64,000 nt of DNA from Candidatus Limiplasma pullicola (lineage in GTDB: Bacteria > Bacillota > Clostridia > Christensenellales > Aristaeellaceae). The notes below the pieces were generated by a model that did not search any database, was not told where the DNA came from, and worked only from the letters and a program-made list of their open reading frames with translations. Shown one piece after another: positions 51,113 to 61,584 of this stretch (positions are counted from its first letter, which is position 1; every line of letters begins with the position of its first letter). The position numbers and the translations under genes were made by a program. The stretch covers positions 36,840-100,839 of the forward strand of contig DVIV01000050.1 in NCBI GenBank assembly GCA_018710985.1, read 5' to 3'.

Positions 51113-51145
51113 TTCGCGGCGGGGGCATCGGGCCCCCGCCGCGAA
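51113..51145. terminator. Very stable GC hairpin between livK and livH
   Basis: Fourteen-base perfect arms (51113-51126 and 51132-51145) with a five-base loop. No T-run follows on the minus strand, so it probably protects the upstream livK message or partly terminates, giving more receptor than permease. Confidence 0.7.
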
Positions 51146-51182
51146 AACGGACTTTCTCGGTCGGGCCGGGAACGGGGATGGA

Positions 51183-52334
51183 TTATTCCACCGTCTGCAC
51201 CGTCACGAAGTCCCAGGCACCGGTTTCGGTGTTGGCGGTCTTGATGTAGGCGGAATCACGGGCCGCGTCGCCGATCTCGTCGAAGGCGATATGGCCGGAC
51301 ACGCCGTCATACGTCACATCCCACAGCGCCTCGTTGACGGCCTTGCTGTCGGTGCTGCCGGCGGCCTTGAGGGCCTCCAGCGCAACGAAGTAGGCGTCGT
51401 AGCCCATGACGGACACGGCCGCGATCATGTCGTTGCCGCCGTTGTTGGTCAGGGCTTCGCTGTTGGAGTTGAGCCATGCCTTGAAGCCTTCGTCAAACTC
51501 GGGAGAGCCGCCCTCCTGATAGAAGGTGCTGATGTAGAGCTTCACATTGGTGCCCTTGGCCGCCTCGACCACCACGTTGGAGTCCAGCGTATCACCGCCC
51601 ATGATGGGGAAGGTCACGTTCTGGCCCGCAGCCTGGTTGATGATCTGGGTGGAGTAGGCGATGGACACCGGGCAGAAGAACACTTCCGCGCCGATGGCGG
51701 TCGCGTTGGAGAGGTAGGAGGTGAAATCGCTGTTGCCGGTGGGGAAGGTATCGGAGATCACCGTGCCGCCCAGCGCCTCAAACGCCTGCTGGAAGTAGTG
51801 GCACAGGCCCACGTCGTAGTCGTTGCCCAGCTCGGCCAGGCAGTAGGCGGTCTTGGCGCCCAGCTCGCTGAAAGCGTAGTTGGCCAGCACCGTGCCCTGG
51901 AAGGGATCGAGGAAGCAGATGCGGAAGTAGTGGGTATTGCCCGCGGTCACCTGCGGGTTGGTGCAGGTCACGCCGATGGCGGGGATGCCGGCATCCGCGA
52001 AGTACTGCGAGCCCGCGATGGACACGCCGGAGCCATAGGAGCCCAGCACCACGCTCACGCCCTCGCTGACCAGCTGCTGCGCAGCGGACGGCGCCTTGTC
52101 GGCGGAAGAGCCGTTGTCGGCATAGACGAGCTCGACGGTGTAGGTTTCCCCGCCGATTTCAACGGTGGGCTGGACGCTGTTGGCATACTGCATGCCCAGC
52201 ATCTCCTGCTTGCCGCCCGCGCCGCTGTCGCCGGAGGCGGGCTCGAACACGCCGATCTTAACGATGTTTTCGCCAAGAGCGAACGCCGGAATCATCATGA
52301 GAACCGCCAATAGGATTGCTACGATCTTTTTCAT
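51183..52334 (-). CDS. livK: Branched-chain amino acid ABC transporter substrate-binding protein
   Basis: 383 residues. Signal peptide M-K-K-I-V-A, hydrophobic core, cleavage near A-L-G; no lipobox cysteine. The mature protein is a type-1 periplasmic fold of the Leu/Ile/Val receptor group: I-G-V-F-E-P-A-S-G-D, Q-Q-L-V-S-E-G-V-S-V-V-L-G-S-Y-G-S-G-V-S, A-I-G-V-T-C-T-N-P-Q-V, Y-F-R-I-C-F-L-D-P-F-Q-G. It heads the liv operon with its own promoter and is separated from livH by a stable hairpin. CAGGAGG precedes the ATG. The exact amino acid ligand is uncertain. Confidence 0.94.
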   Translation of the reverse strand: MKKIVAILLAVLMMIPAFALGENIVKIGVFEPASGDSGAGGKQEMLGMQYANSVQPTVEIGGETYTVELVYADNGSSADKAPSAAQQLVSEGVSVVLGSYGSGVSIAGSQYFADAGIPAIGVTCTNPQVTAGNTHYFRICFLDPFQGTVLANYAFSELGAKTAYCLAELGNDYDVGLCHYFQQAFEALGGTVISDTFPTGNSDFTSYLSNATAIGAEVFFCPVSIAYSTQIINQAAGQNVTFPIMGGDTLDSNVVVEAAKGTNVKLYISTFYQEGGSPEFDEGFKAWLNSNSEALTNNGGNDMIAAVSVMGYDAYFVALEALKAAGSTDSKAVNEALWDVTYDGVSGHIAFDEIGDAARDSAYIKTANTETGAWDFVTVQTVE

Positions 52335-52378
52335 AATCGCTGGTCCCTCCTGTTTGTCTGGATGATGGTGTTGGAAGC

Positions 52379-52408
52379 ATTATATAACTTCACTGTATCA
52401 AAGTGCAA
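52379..52408 (-). promoter_or_regulatory. Promoter of the liv operon
   Basis: TTGCAC (52408-52403), 18-base spacer, TATAAT (52384-52379), 45 bases before the livK ATG. Confidence 0.75.
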
Positions 52409-52565
52409 GTCTCACACCTGAGAAATGCACAAGAAAAACATGACAGTCCTTTTTCTCCCTTCCCCCGCCCCGTAAAGCACGGAAAATACAGGTATTTCCG
52501 TTCGGCAGAATCCGCCTTTCCGCGCACTCCGGCATTTTTTTAACGCACCCTGTGCAATTTGCCAC

Positions 52566-52595
52566 TTGACTAGGCGGCTGTTTGAGGTATACAAT
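52566..52595 (+). promoter_or_regulatory. Promoter of the T-box operon
   Basis: TTGACT (52566-52571) with TATACA (52588-52593, spacer 16) or TACAAT (52590-52595, spacer 18), directly before the T-box leader. Confidence 0.65.
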
Positions 52596-52599
52596 GCAT

Positions 52600-52880
52600 G
52601 CCATACAAGGCGCTGATGGAGTGACGTGGCCGCGTATGTTCCGCTCAAGAGAGCCCCCAGGCGGTGCGAGGGGGGGTGCGGAAAGGCGGTGAATTCCGCT
52701 CCGGAGCCGTCCGGCTGAAAGCAGACAAGTAGGCCGGACCGGGTCAGACCCGTTACCAGTCTGTGAGCAATGCTGGTTGCTCATGAGGCCGGAACCCGTT
52801 TCCGGCGAAGCAGAGGTGGTACCGCGCGATGATGCGCCCTTTGTTTTTCCGCGGCAAGGCGGGAAAAAGGGGGCGTTTTC
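52600..52880 (+). promoter_or_regulatory. T-box leader, specifier UUC (phenylalanine)
   Basis: Stem I is visible from about 52609. It has a kink-turn element (GATG before GGAG, with CTCC then GGAGC on the other side) and a specifier loop with GAA then TTC at 52694-52696. The distal stem TTCCGC/GCGGAA encloses an AAGAGA motif and AGGCGGTGCGAG loop. The T-box core AGGTGGTACCGCG is at 52814-52826, with TGGT facing the tRNA 3' end; the last T would pair with discriminator A. A competing terminator (52835-52852 with 52858-52875, then TTTT) follows. Uncharged tRNA-Phe would favour antitermination and turn on the transporter genes downstream. The UUC reading rests on the fixed position after GAA in known glycine T-boxes. 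Confidence 0.88.
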
Positions 52881-52954
52881 TGCTTTTTAAGCGCTTCATC
52901 CGGGTTATGCCCGTTTGAAAATCCTTGGAAACCATTGTAGGGAGGTAGGTATTT

Positions 52955-53902
52955 ATGAAGAAACTCGTTTCCATCCTGACGGCGGCTATGCTGCTGCTCT
53001 GCGCCGGGGCAGCCATGTCTGAAGGACAGACCTATACCGTAGGCGTGTGCCAGCTGGTCACCCACGATGCGCTGGACGCCGCCACGCAGGGCTTCATGGA
53101 CGCGCTCACCGAGGAGCTGGGCGACGCCGTCACCTTTGACGTGCAGAACGCCGCGGGCGATTCCAACACCTGTTCCACCATCGTCAATTCCTTTGTGGCC
53201 GCCGATGTGGACCTGATTCTGGCCAATGCCACGGCCGCGCTGCAGGCGGCGGTTGCCGCGACGGCGGATATTCCCATCCTGGGCACGTCCGTCACCGAAT
53301 ACGGCGTGGCGCTGGATATCGACGACTTTACCGGCACCGTGGGCGGCAATGTCTCCGGCACCTCCGACCTGGCTCCGCTGGACCAGCAGGCCGCCATGCT
53401 CCAGACCCTGTTCTCCGATGCCAAGAACGTGGGCCTGCTCTACTGCTCGGCCGAGGCCAACAGCCAGTATCAGGTGGATACCGTAAAGGGGTACCTGGAG
53501 GAGATGGGCTACACCTGCACCCTCTACCCCTTCGCCGACAGCAATGACGCGGCGGCTGTGACGCAGACGGCTGCCGATGCCAGCGATGTAATTTACGTGC
53601 CCACCGACAACACCGTGGCCGCCAACACCGGCATCGTGGACAACATCTGCCAGCCCGCGGGCGTGCCTGTGATCGCCGGCGAGGAGGGCATCTGCAAGGG
53701 CTGTGGCGTGGCCACGCTGTCCATCAGCTACTACGACCTGGGCGTGACCACCGGCAAGATGGCTGCCAAGATCCTGACCGGTGAGGCGGATATCTCCACC
53801 ATGCCTATCGCCTATGCCGAAAACTTCACCCCCAAGTTCAACACCGTCATCGGTGATGCGCTGGGCATCGCCATGCCGGAGGGATATACGGCCATTGAGT
53901 AA
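52955..53902 (+). CDS. ABC transporter substrate-binding protein, TrpX-like
   Basis: 315 residues; GGGAGGTAGG precedes the ATG. Signal peptide M-K-K-L-V-S ending near A-A-M-S; the single Cys is not in a lipobox. The mature part is the ABC_sub_bind fold (PF04392-like): T-Y-T-V-G-V-C-Q-L-V-T-H-D-A-L-D-A, V-D-L-I-L-A-N-A-T-A-A-L-Q-A-A, P-I-L-G-T-S-V-T, Y-V-P-T-D-N-T-V-A, V-I-A-G-E-E-G-I-C. This is the TrpX family of Firmicutes aromatic amino acid importers. Because the operon is under a T-box with a phenylalanine specifier, phenylalanine (or aromatic amino acids generally) is the predicted ligand. Confidence 0.88.
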   Translation: MKKLVSILTAAMLLLCAGAAMSEGQTYTVGVCQLVTHDALDAATQGFMDALTEELGDAVTFDVQNAAGDSNTCSTIVNSFVAADVDLILANATAALQAAVAATADIPILGTSVTEYGVALDIDDFTGTVGGNVSGTSDLAPLDQQAAMLQTLFSDAKNVGLLYCSAEANSQYQVDTVKGYLEEMGYTCTLYPFADSNDAAAVTQTAADASDVIYVPTDNTVAANTGIVDNICQPAGVPVIAGEEGICKGCGVATLSISYYDLGVTTGKMAAKILTGEADISTMPIAYAENFTPKFNTVIGDALGIAMPEGYTAIE

Positions 53903-54017
53903 AAGCGCGTGCGCTTGAAAAAAACGGCGGGAAAAGGCAGGCCTTTTCCCCCGTTTTTGCGGTTTCTGATAGTACCGGCGGCGGGTGCGCCCCGCTGCGG
54001 AATTGGGGGAAAATACA

Positions 54018-54959
54018 TTGTCGAGCTTTCTCAACGCGCTGCCCGGCGCCATTTCCCAGGGGCTCGTGTGGGGCATTATGGCGATTGGGCTTTACATTAC
54101 CTACAAACTGCTGGATATCGCAGACCTGACGGTGGACGGCTCCTTCTGCACCGGCGGCGCCGTGGGCGTCATGCTCATCACCAGCGGCTGCAACGTGTGG
54201 CTTTCGCTGCTTGTGGCCATCCTGGCCGGAATGCTGGCCGGGCTGGTAACGGGGCTTTTGCATACGGCGTGCGGCATTCCCGCGATTCTCTCGGGCATTC
54301 TCACGCAGCTGGGCCTGTGGTCGGTCAACCTGGCCATCATGGGCATGAAGGCCAACCAGTCCCTGAATGTCAACAAGTATGACCTGCTGGTATCCCTTCG
54401 TTACCTCCAGGACGTATCCAAGGGAACGCGGGGCTTCTGGCAGCATCCCATCTTCGTGGCGGGGCTGTTCACGGTGGTCATCATCGCCGTGCTGTACTGG
54501 TTTTTCGGCACGGAGCTGGGTTGCTCGCTGCGCGCCACAGGCGCGAACGCCAACATGGCCCGCGCCCAGGGCATCAACACGAATTTCAACAAGGTGCTGG
54601 GTCTGATGATCTCCAACGGGCTGGTCGCGCTCTCCGGCGCGCTGCTTTCGCAGTACCAGAGCTTCGCGGATATCAACATGGGCCGCGGCGCCATCGTCAT
54701 CGGCCTGGCCGCCGTCATCATCGGCGAGGTCATCTTCGGAAAGCTCTTCCGCAACTTTGCCCTCAAGCTCCTGGCGGTCGCCATCGGCTCCATCATCTAC
54801 TATGTGGTGATTCAGGCCGTGGTCAGCCTCAGCGGCATCAATTCCAACTATCTGAAGCTGCTCTCCGCCGTGATCGTGGCGCTGTTCCTGGCCGTGCCCT
54901 ACTGGAAGGCGCGCTATCTGGACCGGCCCACCACGAAGGGAGGCTCAAACCATGCTTGA
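54018..54959 (+). CDS. ABC transporter permease, TrpY-like
   Basis: 313 residues with a TTG start at 54018, eight bases after GGGGGA; no ATG is well placed, and the upstream GTG-type extension is unlikely. Eight to nine helices. Family blocks: G-L-V-W-G-I-M-A-I-G-L-Y-I-T, D-L-T-V-D-G-S-F, G-I-P-A-I-L-S-G-I-L-T-Q, S-L-R-A-T-G-A-N-A-N-M-A-R-A-Q-G-I-N (the ATPase-contact loop), and A-D-I-N-M-G-R-G-A. It resembles LivH-type permeases but belongs to the TrpY/YufP-like group. Its 3' end overlaps the ATPase gene by eight bases. Confidence 0.88.
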   Translation: MSSFLNALPGAISQGLVWGIMAIGLYITYKLLDIADLTVDGSFCTGGAVGVMLITSGCNVWLSLLVAILAGMLAGLVTGLLHTACGIPAILSGILTQLGLWSVNLAIMGMKANQSLNVNKYDLLVSLRYLQDVSKGTRGFWQHPIFVAGLFTVVIIAVLYWFFGTELGCSLRATGANANMARAQGINTNFNKVLGLMISNGLVALSGALLSQYQSFADINMGRGAIVIGLAAVIIGEVIFGKLFRNFALKLLAVAIGSIIYYVVIQAVVSLSGINSNYLKLLSAVIVALFLAVPYWKARYLDRPTTKGGSNHA

Positions 54960-55746
54960 GATCATCAACCTGCACAAGACCTTCAACCCCGGCACCGTCA
55001 ACGAAAAAACCGCGCTGGACGGCGTTTCCCTCACCCTCAGGGACGGCGACTTCGTCAGCGTCATCGGCGGAAACGGTGCGGGCAAATCCACGCTGCTCAA
55101 CGCCGTAGCGGGTACCTGGCTGGTCGATTCGGGCACCATCGCCATTGACGGCGTGAACGTGACCCGCCTTCCGGAGCACAAGCGCGCCCGGTTCATCGGC
55201 CGCGTGTTTCAGGACCCCATGATGGGCACCGCCGCCACCATGCAGATTGAGGAGAACCTGGCGCTGGCCCTGCGCCGCGGCAAGCGCCGCACGCTGCGCG
55301 TGGGCATCACGGCCGCCGAGCGTGATCAGTACCGCGAGCTGCTGAAAATTCTGGACCTGGGGCTGGAGGAGAGGCTGACCACCAAGGTGGGCCTGCTCTC
55401 CGGCGGCCAGCGCCAGGCGCTGACGCTGCTCATGGCCACGCTGCAAAAGCCCAAGCTCCTGCTGCTGGACGAGCACACCGCCGCCCTCGACCCCAAGACC
55501 GCCGCCAAGGTGCTGGAGACCACAGAGCGCATCATCCAGCGCGACCACCTGACCACGCTGATGATCACGCACAACATGCGCGACGCCATCGCCCACGGCA
55601 ACCGCCTGATCATGATGTACGACGGGCGCATCGTGGTGGACGTCAGCGGCGAGGAGAAGCGCCGCCTGACGGTGGAGGACCTGCTGGCCCTGTTTGAAAA
55701 AGCCAGCGGACAGGCGCTTGCCAGCGACCGGATGCTCCTGGGCTGA
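54952..55746 (+). CDS. ABC transporter ATPase, TrpP-like
   Basis: 264 residues. Walker A G-G-N-G-A-G-K-S-T (about 38-46), Q-loop F-Q-D-P-M-M-G-T, signature L-L-S-G-G-Q-R-Q-A-L, Walker B L-L-L-L-D-E-H-T-A-A-L-D (with E-H-T, a variant of E-P-T usual in this subfamily), and H-loop T-H-N-M-R-D. It is the energising subunit for the TrpXY-like pair. The ATG overlaps the permease end. A terminator follows the stop by about 25 bases. Confidence 0.92.
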   Translation: MLEIINLHKTFNPGTVNEKTALDGVSLTLRDGDFVSVIGGNGAGKSTLLNAVAGTWLVDSGTIAIDGVNVTRLPEHKRARFIGRVFQDPMMGTAATMQIEENLALALRRGKRRTLRVGITAAERDQYRELLKILDLGLEERLTTKVGLLSGGQRQALTLLMATLQKPKLLLLDEHTAALDPKTAAKVLETTERIIQRDHLTTLMITHNMRDAIAHGNRLIMMYDGRIVVDVSGEEKRRLTVEDLLALFEKASGQALASDRMLLG

Positions 55747-55769
55747 ACGGACGTTCCCTGAAATACAAA

Positions 55770-55807
55770 GACGCCCCGGTGCTGTTTAATCAGCCACCGG
55801 GGCATTT
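55770..55807. terminator. Terminator after the aromatic ABC operon
   Basis: Nine-base GC stem (55772-55780 with 55795-55803), followed by ATTTTGT; lies between convergent genes. Confidence 0.8.
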
Positions 55808-55809
55808 TG

Positions 55810-57009
55810 TCACGTCCTTTGTATCGCGCGTCCTTTTTGTCTGCGCCGGCCAAGCAGCGCTACGCCGCAAAGCATGAGCACCGGAAACGCGACGGCAACC
55901 GCCAGTCCGGCAGCCAGCCGGCCCCCGGCTGCATTGGCCGCAAGGCCTACCACCGTAGGTCCCGCCGTACAGCCCAAATCGCCCGCAAGAGCCATGAGGG
56001 CGAACATCGCCGTTCCCCCGCCGGGCAACGCGGCCACCGCCGTGCTACAGGTACCCGGCCAGAAGATGCCTACAGAAAACCCGCATAACGCACAGCCGAT
56101 GAGCGCCAGCACGGGGTTTGCGCTCGCTGCCGCCGTAACATAGCAGGCGATGCAAAGCACCGCACTCCCCATCATGGCGGCGCGCAGGGGCAGGCGTCCG
56201 CTGTATTTGCTGTAGAGCGCGCGGGCGGTTCCCATCAGCAGCGCGAAGGCGCAGGGACCCGCCAGGTCGCCCATCTCCTTGCCCATGCCCAGTCCCGCCT
56301 CGGCAAACGCCGACGCCCACTGGCTCATTCCCTGCTCGGACGCGCCGGAACAGACCATCATCGCCAGCAGTAGCCAAAACACCTTCTGCTTCATCAGCCC
56401 GCGAATGGAAAGCGGCTTTTCTCCCTGGGCAATGCTGCGGATGGGCACCCGCAGAAACAGCAGCGCATTGCCCAGCGGCAGCAGCGCCCACAGGCAGGCC
56501 AGCACAGGCCATCGCTCCACCCCCACCGTGCGGAAAAACAGCGTGGATAGCAGCACAACCGCCACATGTCCCCAGCAGTAGAAGGAGTGGAGCAGGCTCA
56601 TGGCCGCTTCTTTTCGCGGCGTAGGGCATGCCTCGACAATGGGGCTGACAAGCACCTCAATCAGCCCGCCGCCTACGGCGTAGAGCACGACCGCCGCCAT
56701 CAGCCCCGCATAGGCGGAACCGAAAATCGCAGGCAGCGCCGCAAGGCCCGCCAGCCCGGCGGCGGCCAGCACATGCGCCGTGACCATGCAGGGCCGGTAG
56801 CCGATTTTGTCCACAGCCTTGGCGGAGAGCAGGTCCACCACAAGCTGCACCGAAAAGTTGAGCGTAGTCAGCAGCGTGAGCTGTTCGAGCGATAGCCCCC
56901 ACTGTGCGCGGAAGGTAAGCAGCAAAAGCGGAGCAAGGTTGTTGACGGCAGCCTGGGTAATCAGGCTGAGATAGCTGGCCGTCAGGGTATGTGAATCCTT
57001 GAATCGCAT
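55810..57009 (-). CDS. Major facilitator superfamily transporter
   Basis: 399 residues and about 12 membrane helices. It carries V-D-K-I-G-Y-R-P between helices 2 and 3 (the family A-motif region) and F-W-P-G-T in the C-terminal half. The sequence around G-G-G-L-I-E-V-L-V-S-P and L-L-H-S-F-Y-C-W-G-H recalls the FucP/sugar-type MFS branch with H-x-x-Y and W-G. GGGAGG precedes the ATG. It is the last gene of the DUF1846-pyrG-MFS run, 18 bases after pyrG. Substrate unknown. Confidence 0.85.
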   Translation of the reverse strand: MRFKDSHTLTASYLSLITQAAVNNLAPLLLLTFRAQWGLSLEQLTLLTTLNFSVQLVVDLLSAKAVDKIGYRPCMVTAHVLAAAGLAGLAALPAIFGSAYAGLMAAVVLYAVGGGLIEVLVSPIVEACPTPRKEAAMSLLHSFYCWGHVAVVLLSTLFFRTVGVERWPVLACLWALLPLGNALLFLRVPIRSIAQGEKPLSIRGLMKQKVFWLLLAMMVCSGASEQGMSQWASAFAEAGLGMGKEMGDLAGPCAFALLMGTARALYSKYSGRLPLRAAMMGSAVLCIACYVTAAASANPVLALIGCALCGFSVGIFWPGTCSTAVAALPGGGTAMFALMALAGDLGCTAGPTVVGLAANAAGGRLAAGLAVAVAFPVLMLCGVALLGRRRQKGRAIQRT

Positions 57010-57027
57010 GAACGCCGGGCCTCCCTG

Positions 57028-58644
<1,617 letters not shown>

Positions 58645-58674
58645 GTTACCCCGCCTTTCCACACGTTTGTCCCG

Positions 58675-60156
58675 TTACTTGTGGTAGAGATTATGGCTCT
58701 GATACTTGGGATCGCAGGTCAGGTTGACCTTCAGCCGCCGGAAGATGCCGTCGTCCACCTGCGGCAGGATGACCGTGGAATGCGCCTCAAGCCCCTCCAG
58801 CAGCGGAAGCTGGCGCATGGCCAGCGCAGCCTTGGGGTCCGTGGCGGCGCAGATGGACAGCGCCACCAGCACCTCGTCGCTGTGCAGGCGCGGGTTGCGG
58901 TTGCCCAGATAGTCGCATTTGAGGGTCTGGATCGGCTCGATGACGGTGGGCGAAATCAGCTGGTCCTTTTTCTCGATGCCGCCCAGCACCTTGAGCGCGT
59001 TGAGAATCAACGCCGCAGAGGGGCCCAGCAGGTTGGTGGTCTTGCCGGTGACGATGCGCCCATCCGCCAGCTGGATGGCTAAAGCGGGCGCTTCGGTCTC
59101 CTCCTCGCGCCTGCGGGCCGCGGCAATCACGGGGCGCTGCTCCGGCCCAAGGCCCGTTTTCTGCACGATCATCTTCAGCCGGTCCACCTCGGCTTGCTCG
59201 GTGCGCCCCTGGACCTGCCCACAGCGCGCGGCGAAGTAGCGGCGGATGATCTCCTGACGGGCGGCCTCGCGGCACGCTTCGTCGTCGGTGATGCAGTTTT
59301 TGATCATGTTCACGCCCATGTCCGTGGGCGATTTGTAGGGAGATTCCCCATAGATGCGCTCAAACATGGCGCGCAACACCGGAAAGATCTCGATATCCCG
59401 GTTGTAGTTGACGGTGGTTTCCCCGTAGGCCTCCAAATGGAAGGGGTCAATCATGTTCACGTCGTCCAGGTCCGCGGTCGCAGCCTCGTAGGCGATGTTG
59501 ACCGGATGGTTGAGCGGCAGGTTCCAGATGGGGAAGGTTTCAAACTTGGCATAGCCAGCCTTCACCCCGCGCTGATGCTCCTGATACAGCTGGCTCAGAC
59601 ACACGGCCATCTTGCCGCTGCCCGGCCCCGGCGCGGTGACCAGCACCAGCGGACGGGTGGTTACGACGTATTCGTTGCGCCCGAAGCCGCGGTCGCTGAT
59701 AATCTGCTCCACATCGTATGGATAGCCCTCGATGGGAAAATGGCGGAACACGCGCACGCCCAGGCTTTCCAGCCGGTTTTTGAACATCACGGCGGAATGC
59801 TGGTCGCGCCAGCGGGTCAAAACCACGCTACCCACGTACATACCGATGCCGCGGAAGGCGTCGATCAGGCGCAGCACGTCCGCGTCATAGGAGATGCCCA
59901 GATCGCCGCGGACCTTGCTTTTTTCAATGTCGTCGGCATTGATGGCAACCACCAGCTCCGCCTGGTCCTTCAGGTTGAGCAGCATGGACACCTTGCTGTC
60001 CGGCTTGAAGCCCGGCAGCACGCGCGACGCGTGAAAATCGTCAAATAGCTTTCCGCCCAGTTCCAGATACAGCTTTCCCCCGAACACGGCGATACGGCTT
60101 CGGATATGCTCCGATTGCATCCGCGTGTAAAGATCGTGATCAAACCCCGTGCGCAT
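58675..60156 (-). CDS. DUF1846 family protein
   Basis: 493 residues, the family norm. Characteristic blocks: an opening G-F-D-H-D-L-Y-T-R-M-Q-S-E-H-I, L-G-G-K-L-F-D-D-F-H-A-S-R-V-L-P-G-F, a nucleotide-binding-like A-P-G-P-G-S-G-K (about residue 175), Y-A-K-F-E-T-F-P-I-W-N-L-P-L-N-H-P, and D-M-G-V-N-M-I-K-N-C-I. The family has a known structure but no assigned activity; the P-loop-like segment suggests a phosphate or nucleotide ligand. It heads the operon with pyrG and the MFS gene. AAGGAGGGGG precedes the ATG and a promoter lies upstream. Confidence 0.93.
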   Translation of the reverse strand: MRTGFDHDLYTRMQSEHIRSRIAVFGGKLYLELGGKLFDDFHASRVLPGFKPDSKVSMLLNLKDQAELVVAINADDIEKSKVRGDLGISYDADVLRLIDAFRGIGMYVGSVVLTRWRDQHSAVMFKNRLESLGVRVFRHFPIEGYPYDVEQIISDRGFGRNEYVVTTRPLVLVTAPGPGSGKMAVCLSQLYQEHQRGVKAGYAKFETFPIWNLPLNHPVNIAYEAATADLDDVNMIDPFHLEAYGETTVNYNRDIEIFPVLRAMFERIYGESPYKSPTDMGVNMIKNCITDDEACREAARQEIIRRYFAARCGQVQGRTEQAEVDRLKMIVQKTGLGPEQRPVIAAARRREEETEAPALAIQLADGRIVTGKTTNLLGPSAALILNALKVLGGIEKKDQLISPTVIEPIQTLKCDYLGNRNPRLHSDEVLVALSICAATDPKAALAMRQLPLLEGLEAHSTVILPQVDDGIFRRLKVNLTCDPKYQSHNLYHK

Positions 60157-60188
60157 GACGGCCCCCTCCTTAGAACTTCAACCGGATT

Positions 60189-60217
60189 ATCATACCATTT
60201 CCCCCTTGGTGAAACAA
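60189..60217 (-). promoter_or_regulatory. Promoter of the DUF1846-pyrG-MFS operon
   Basis: TTGTTT (60217-60212), 17-base spacer, TATGAT (60194-60189), 33 bases before the ATG. Confidence 0.65.
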
Positions 60218-60249
60218 GGGGAAGAACAAAAGAAAATCTTCGAAAATAG

Positions 60250-60282
60250 CAAAAACCGCCGAGGCAGACGGGCCGCGGCGGT
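60250..60282 (-). terminator. Terminator of the second MFS gene
   Basis: Seven-base stem ACCGCCG/CGGCGGT (60255-60261 with 60276-60282), then TTTTTG on the minus strand, 19 bases after the stop. Confidence 0.8.
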
Positions 60283-60300
60283 AGATGGATCGTCTGGGAA

Positions 60301-61584
60301 TTACCCCTCCAGCGAGGCATAGGCGCGCCTGTCAATCTGGGCGAAGCAGGCTGCCGCGCCCAGCACGCCCACCAGCAGAAACAGCAGGGCCATCCCGCTG
60401 CCCGCGCCTGATCCCACCAGCGGCACAAGCGCTTTTGCCGCCGGACCGCCCGCTCGCATGAACGGCTCGGCCAGATGGTCGCTAAGCAGGCCGCCCATGA
60501 GGTATCCCAGCGGGATGGAACAGAACTGGAGCGAGCCCTGCGCCGCAAATACGCGCCCCTGCCGGTCCATGGGCACGCTGGCACGCAGCAGCGTGGTCAG
60601 GTTCGCGTTCAGCAGCGGAAGGGGCAAGTTGCCCGCCAATGCCGCAAAGGCCCAGATTTCAACGCCACGCCCCAACGCCCACAAGCAGTCGCACAAAAGA
60701 AAGGAAACCGCGCAGCTGAAAAACACCAGCCTGAGCGGCTTGCGCGGTCGGGGCATCGCCGTGGCCAGCACGCTGCCCATCAGCGTGCCTACCCCGATGC
60801 AGGAGGATACCGTACCTACCGCCAGCTCGTCGCCGCCGGTGCGCGCCAGAATCATGGCAGGCATCAAGCCGTTTCCGCTCATGGAAGCCAGAAGATTGAC
60901 AAAGGTAAAGAACAGAATCAGCCTCAGCAGCGCCGGGCGCTCCCGCCGAAGAAAGCGCAGCCCGTCCAGCGTGCCGCCGCGCGCTGTCTGCTCCGTCTGC
61001 ACGGCCCGGGGGATGCGCACCAGTGCCAGCAGCATGCCCGCGCCCACAAGAAAGCTCGTCAGATCGATCAGCAGCACCCATTCCAACCCGCCGAAGGCCA
61101 TGACCGCCGAGGACAAGGCCGGACAGGCCAGCGTGTTGACCGCTGCGGAAAACGACTGCATGCCCGACGCGCGCGCGTAATGCCTTGGCGGCACGATCTG
61201 CGACAGAGCCGCGTTGGACGCGGGCGACTGAAAGGCGTTGGTCATGCCCACCAGCAGGTTGACGGCATACAGGTGCCACAGCTCCAGCGCGTTTGCCCGC
61301 ATCACCAGCAGCAGCGCAAGCGTGGCCAGCGCAGCCGTCAGGTCGCTCAGGAACATGACCGCCTTGCGGCTGGCGCGGTCCGCCACAGAGCCGCCCAGGA
61401 AGGTAAAAAACATTTCGGGCAGATAGCTGCACAGCGCCAGGACCGCCACGCTCGTGACCGTCCGCGCTCTTTCATACGACCAAAGCACCAGCGCAAACGC
61501 CGTCATGCGGCTGCCCAGCTGCGATATTGATTGTCCAAACCACAGGAAGAAGAAGTTCTTCCATTCCGAATACCAGTGTTTCAT
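60301..61584 (-). CDS. MFS transporter of the MefA/EntS-like (MFS-3) type
   Basis: 427 residues from the ATG at 61584 (AAAGGAG upstream). Twelve helices. The opening W-K-N-F-F-F-L-W-F-G-Q-S-I-S-Q-L-G-S, V-A-D-R-A-S-R-K in the first cytoplasmic loop, Q-S-P-A-S-N-A-A-L-S-Q-I-V-P and R-G-R-V-F-A-A-Q-G-S are typical of the MFS-3 exporters, which include macrolide efflux and siderophore export proteins. A drug-efflux role cannot be claimed from sequence. It stands alone with its own terminator. The 166 bases upstream to queA hold no gene. Confidence 0.85.
   Translation of the reverse strand: MKHWYSEWKNFFFLWFGQSISQLGSRMTAFALVLWSYERARTVTSVAVLALCSYLPEMFFTFLGGSVADRASRKAVMFLSDLTAALATLALLLVMRANALELWHLYAVNLLVGMTNAFQSPASNAALSQIVPPRHYARASGMQSFSAAVNTLACPALSSAVMAFGGLEWVLLIDLTSFLVGAGMLLALVRIPRAVQTEQTARGGTLDGLRFLRRERPALLRLILFFTFVNLLASMSGNGLMPAMILARTGGDELAVGTVSSCIGVGTLMGSVLATAMPRPRKPLRLVFFSCAVSFLLCDCLWALGRGVEIWAFAALAGNLPLPLLNANLTTLLRASVPMDRQGRVFAAQGSLQFCSIPLGYLMGGLLSDHLAEPFMRAGGPAAKALVPLVGSGAGSGMALLFLLVGVLGAAACFAQIDRRAYASLEG

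Noticed and set aside
52694..52696. Tryptophan specifier for the T-box, as expected from the TrpXYP family
   Set aside because: No UGG lies in the specifier position; the base triplet after GAA is UUC, and the discriminator-pairing base also argues against tRNA-Trp.
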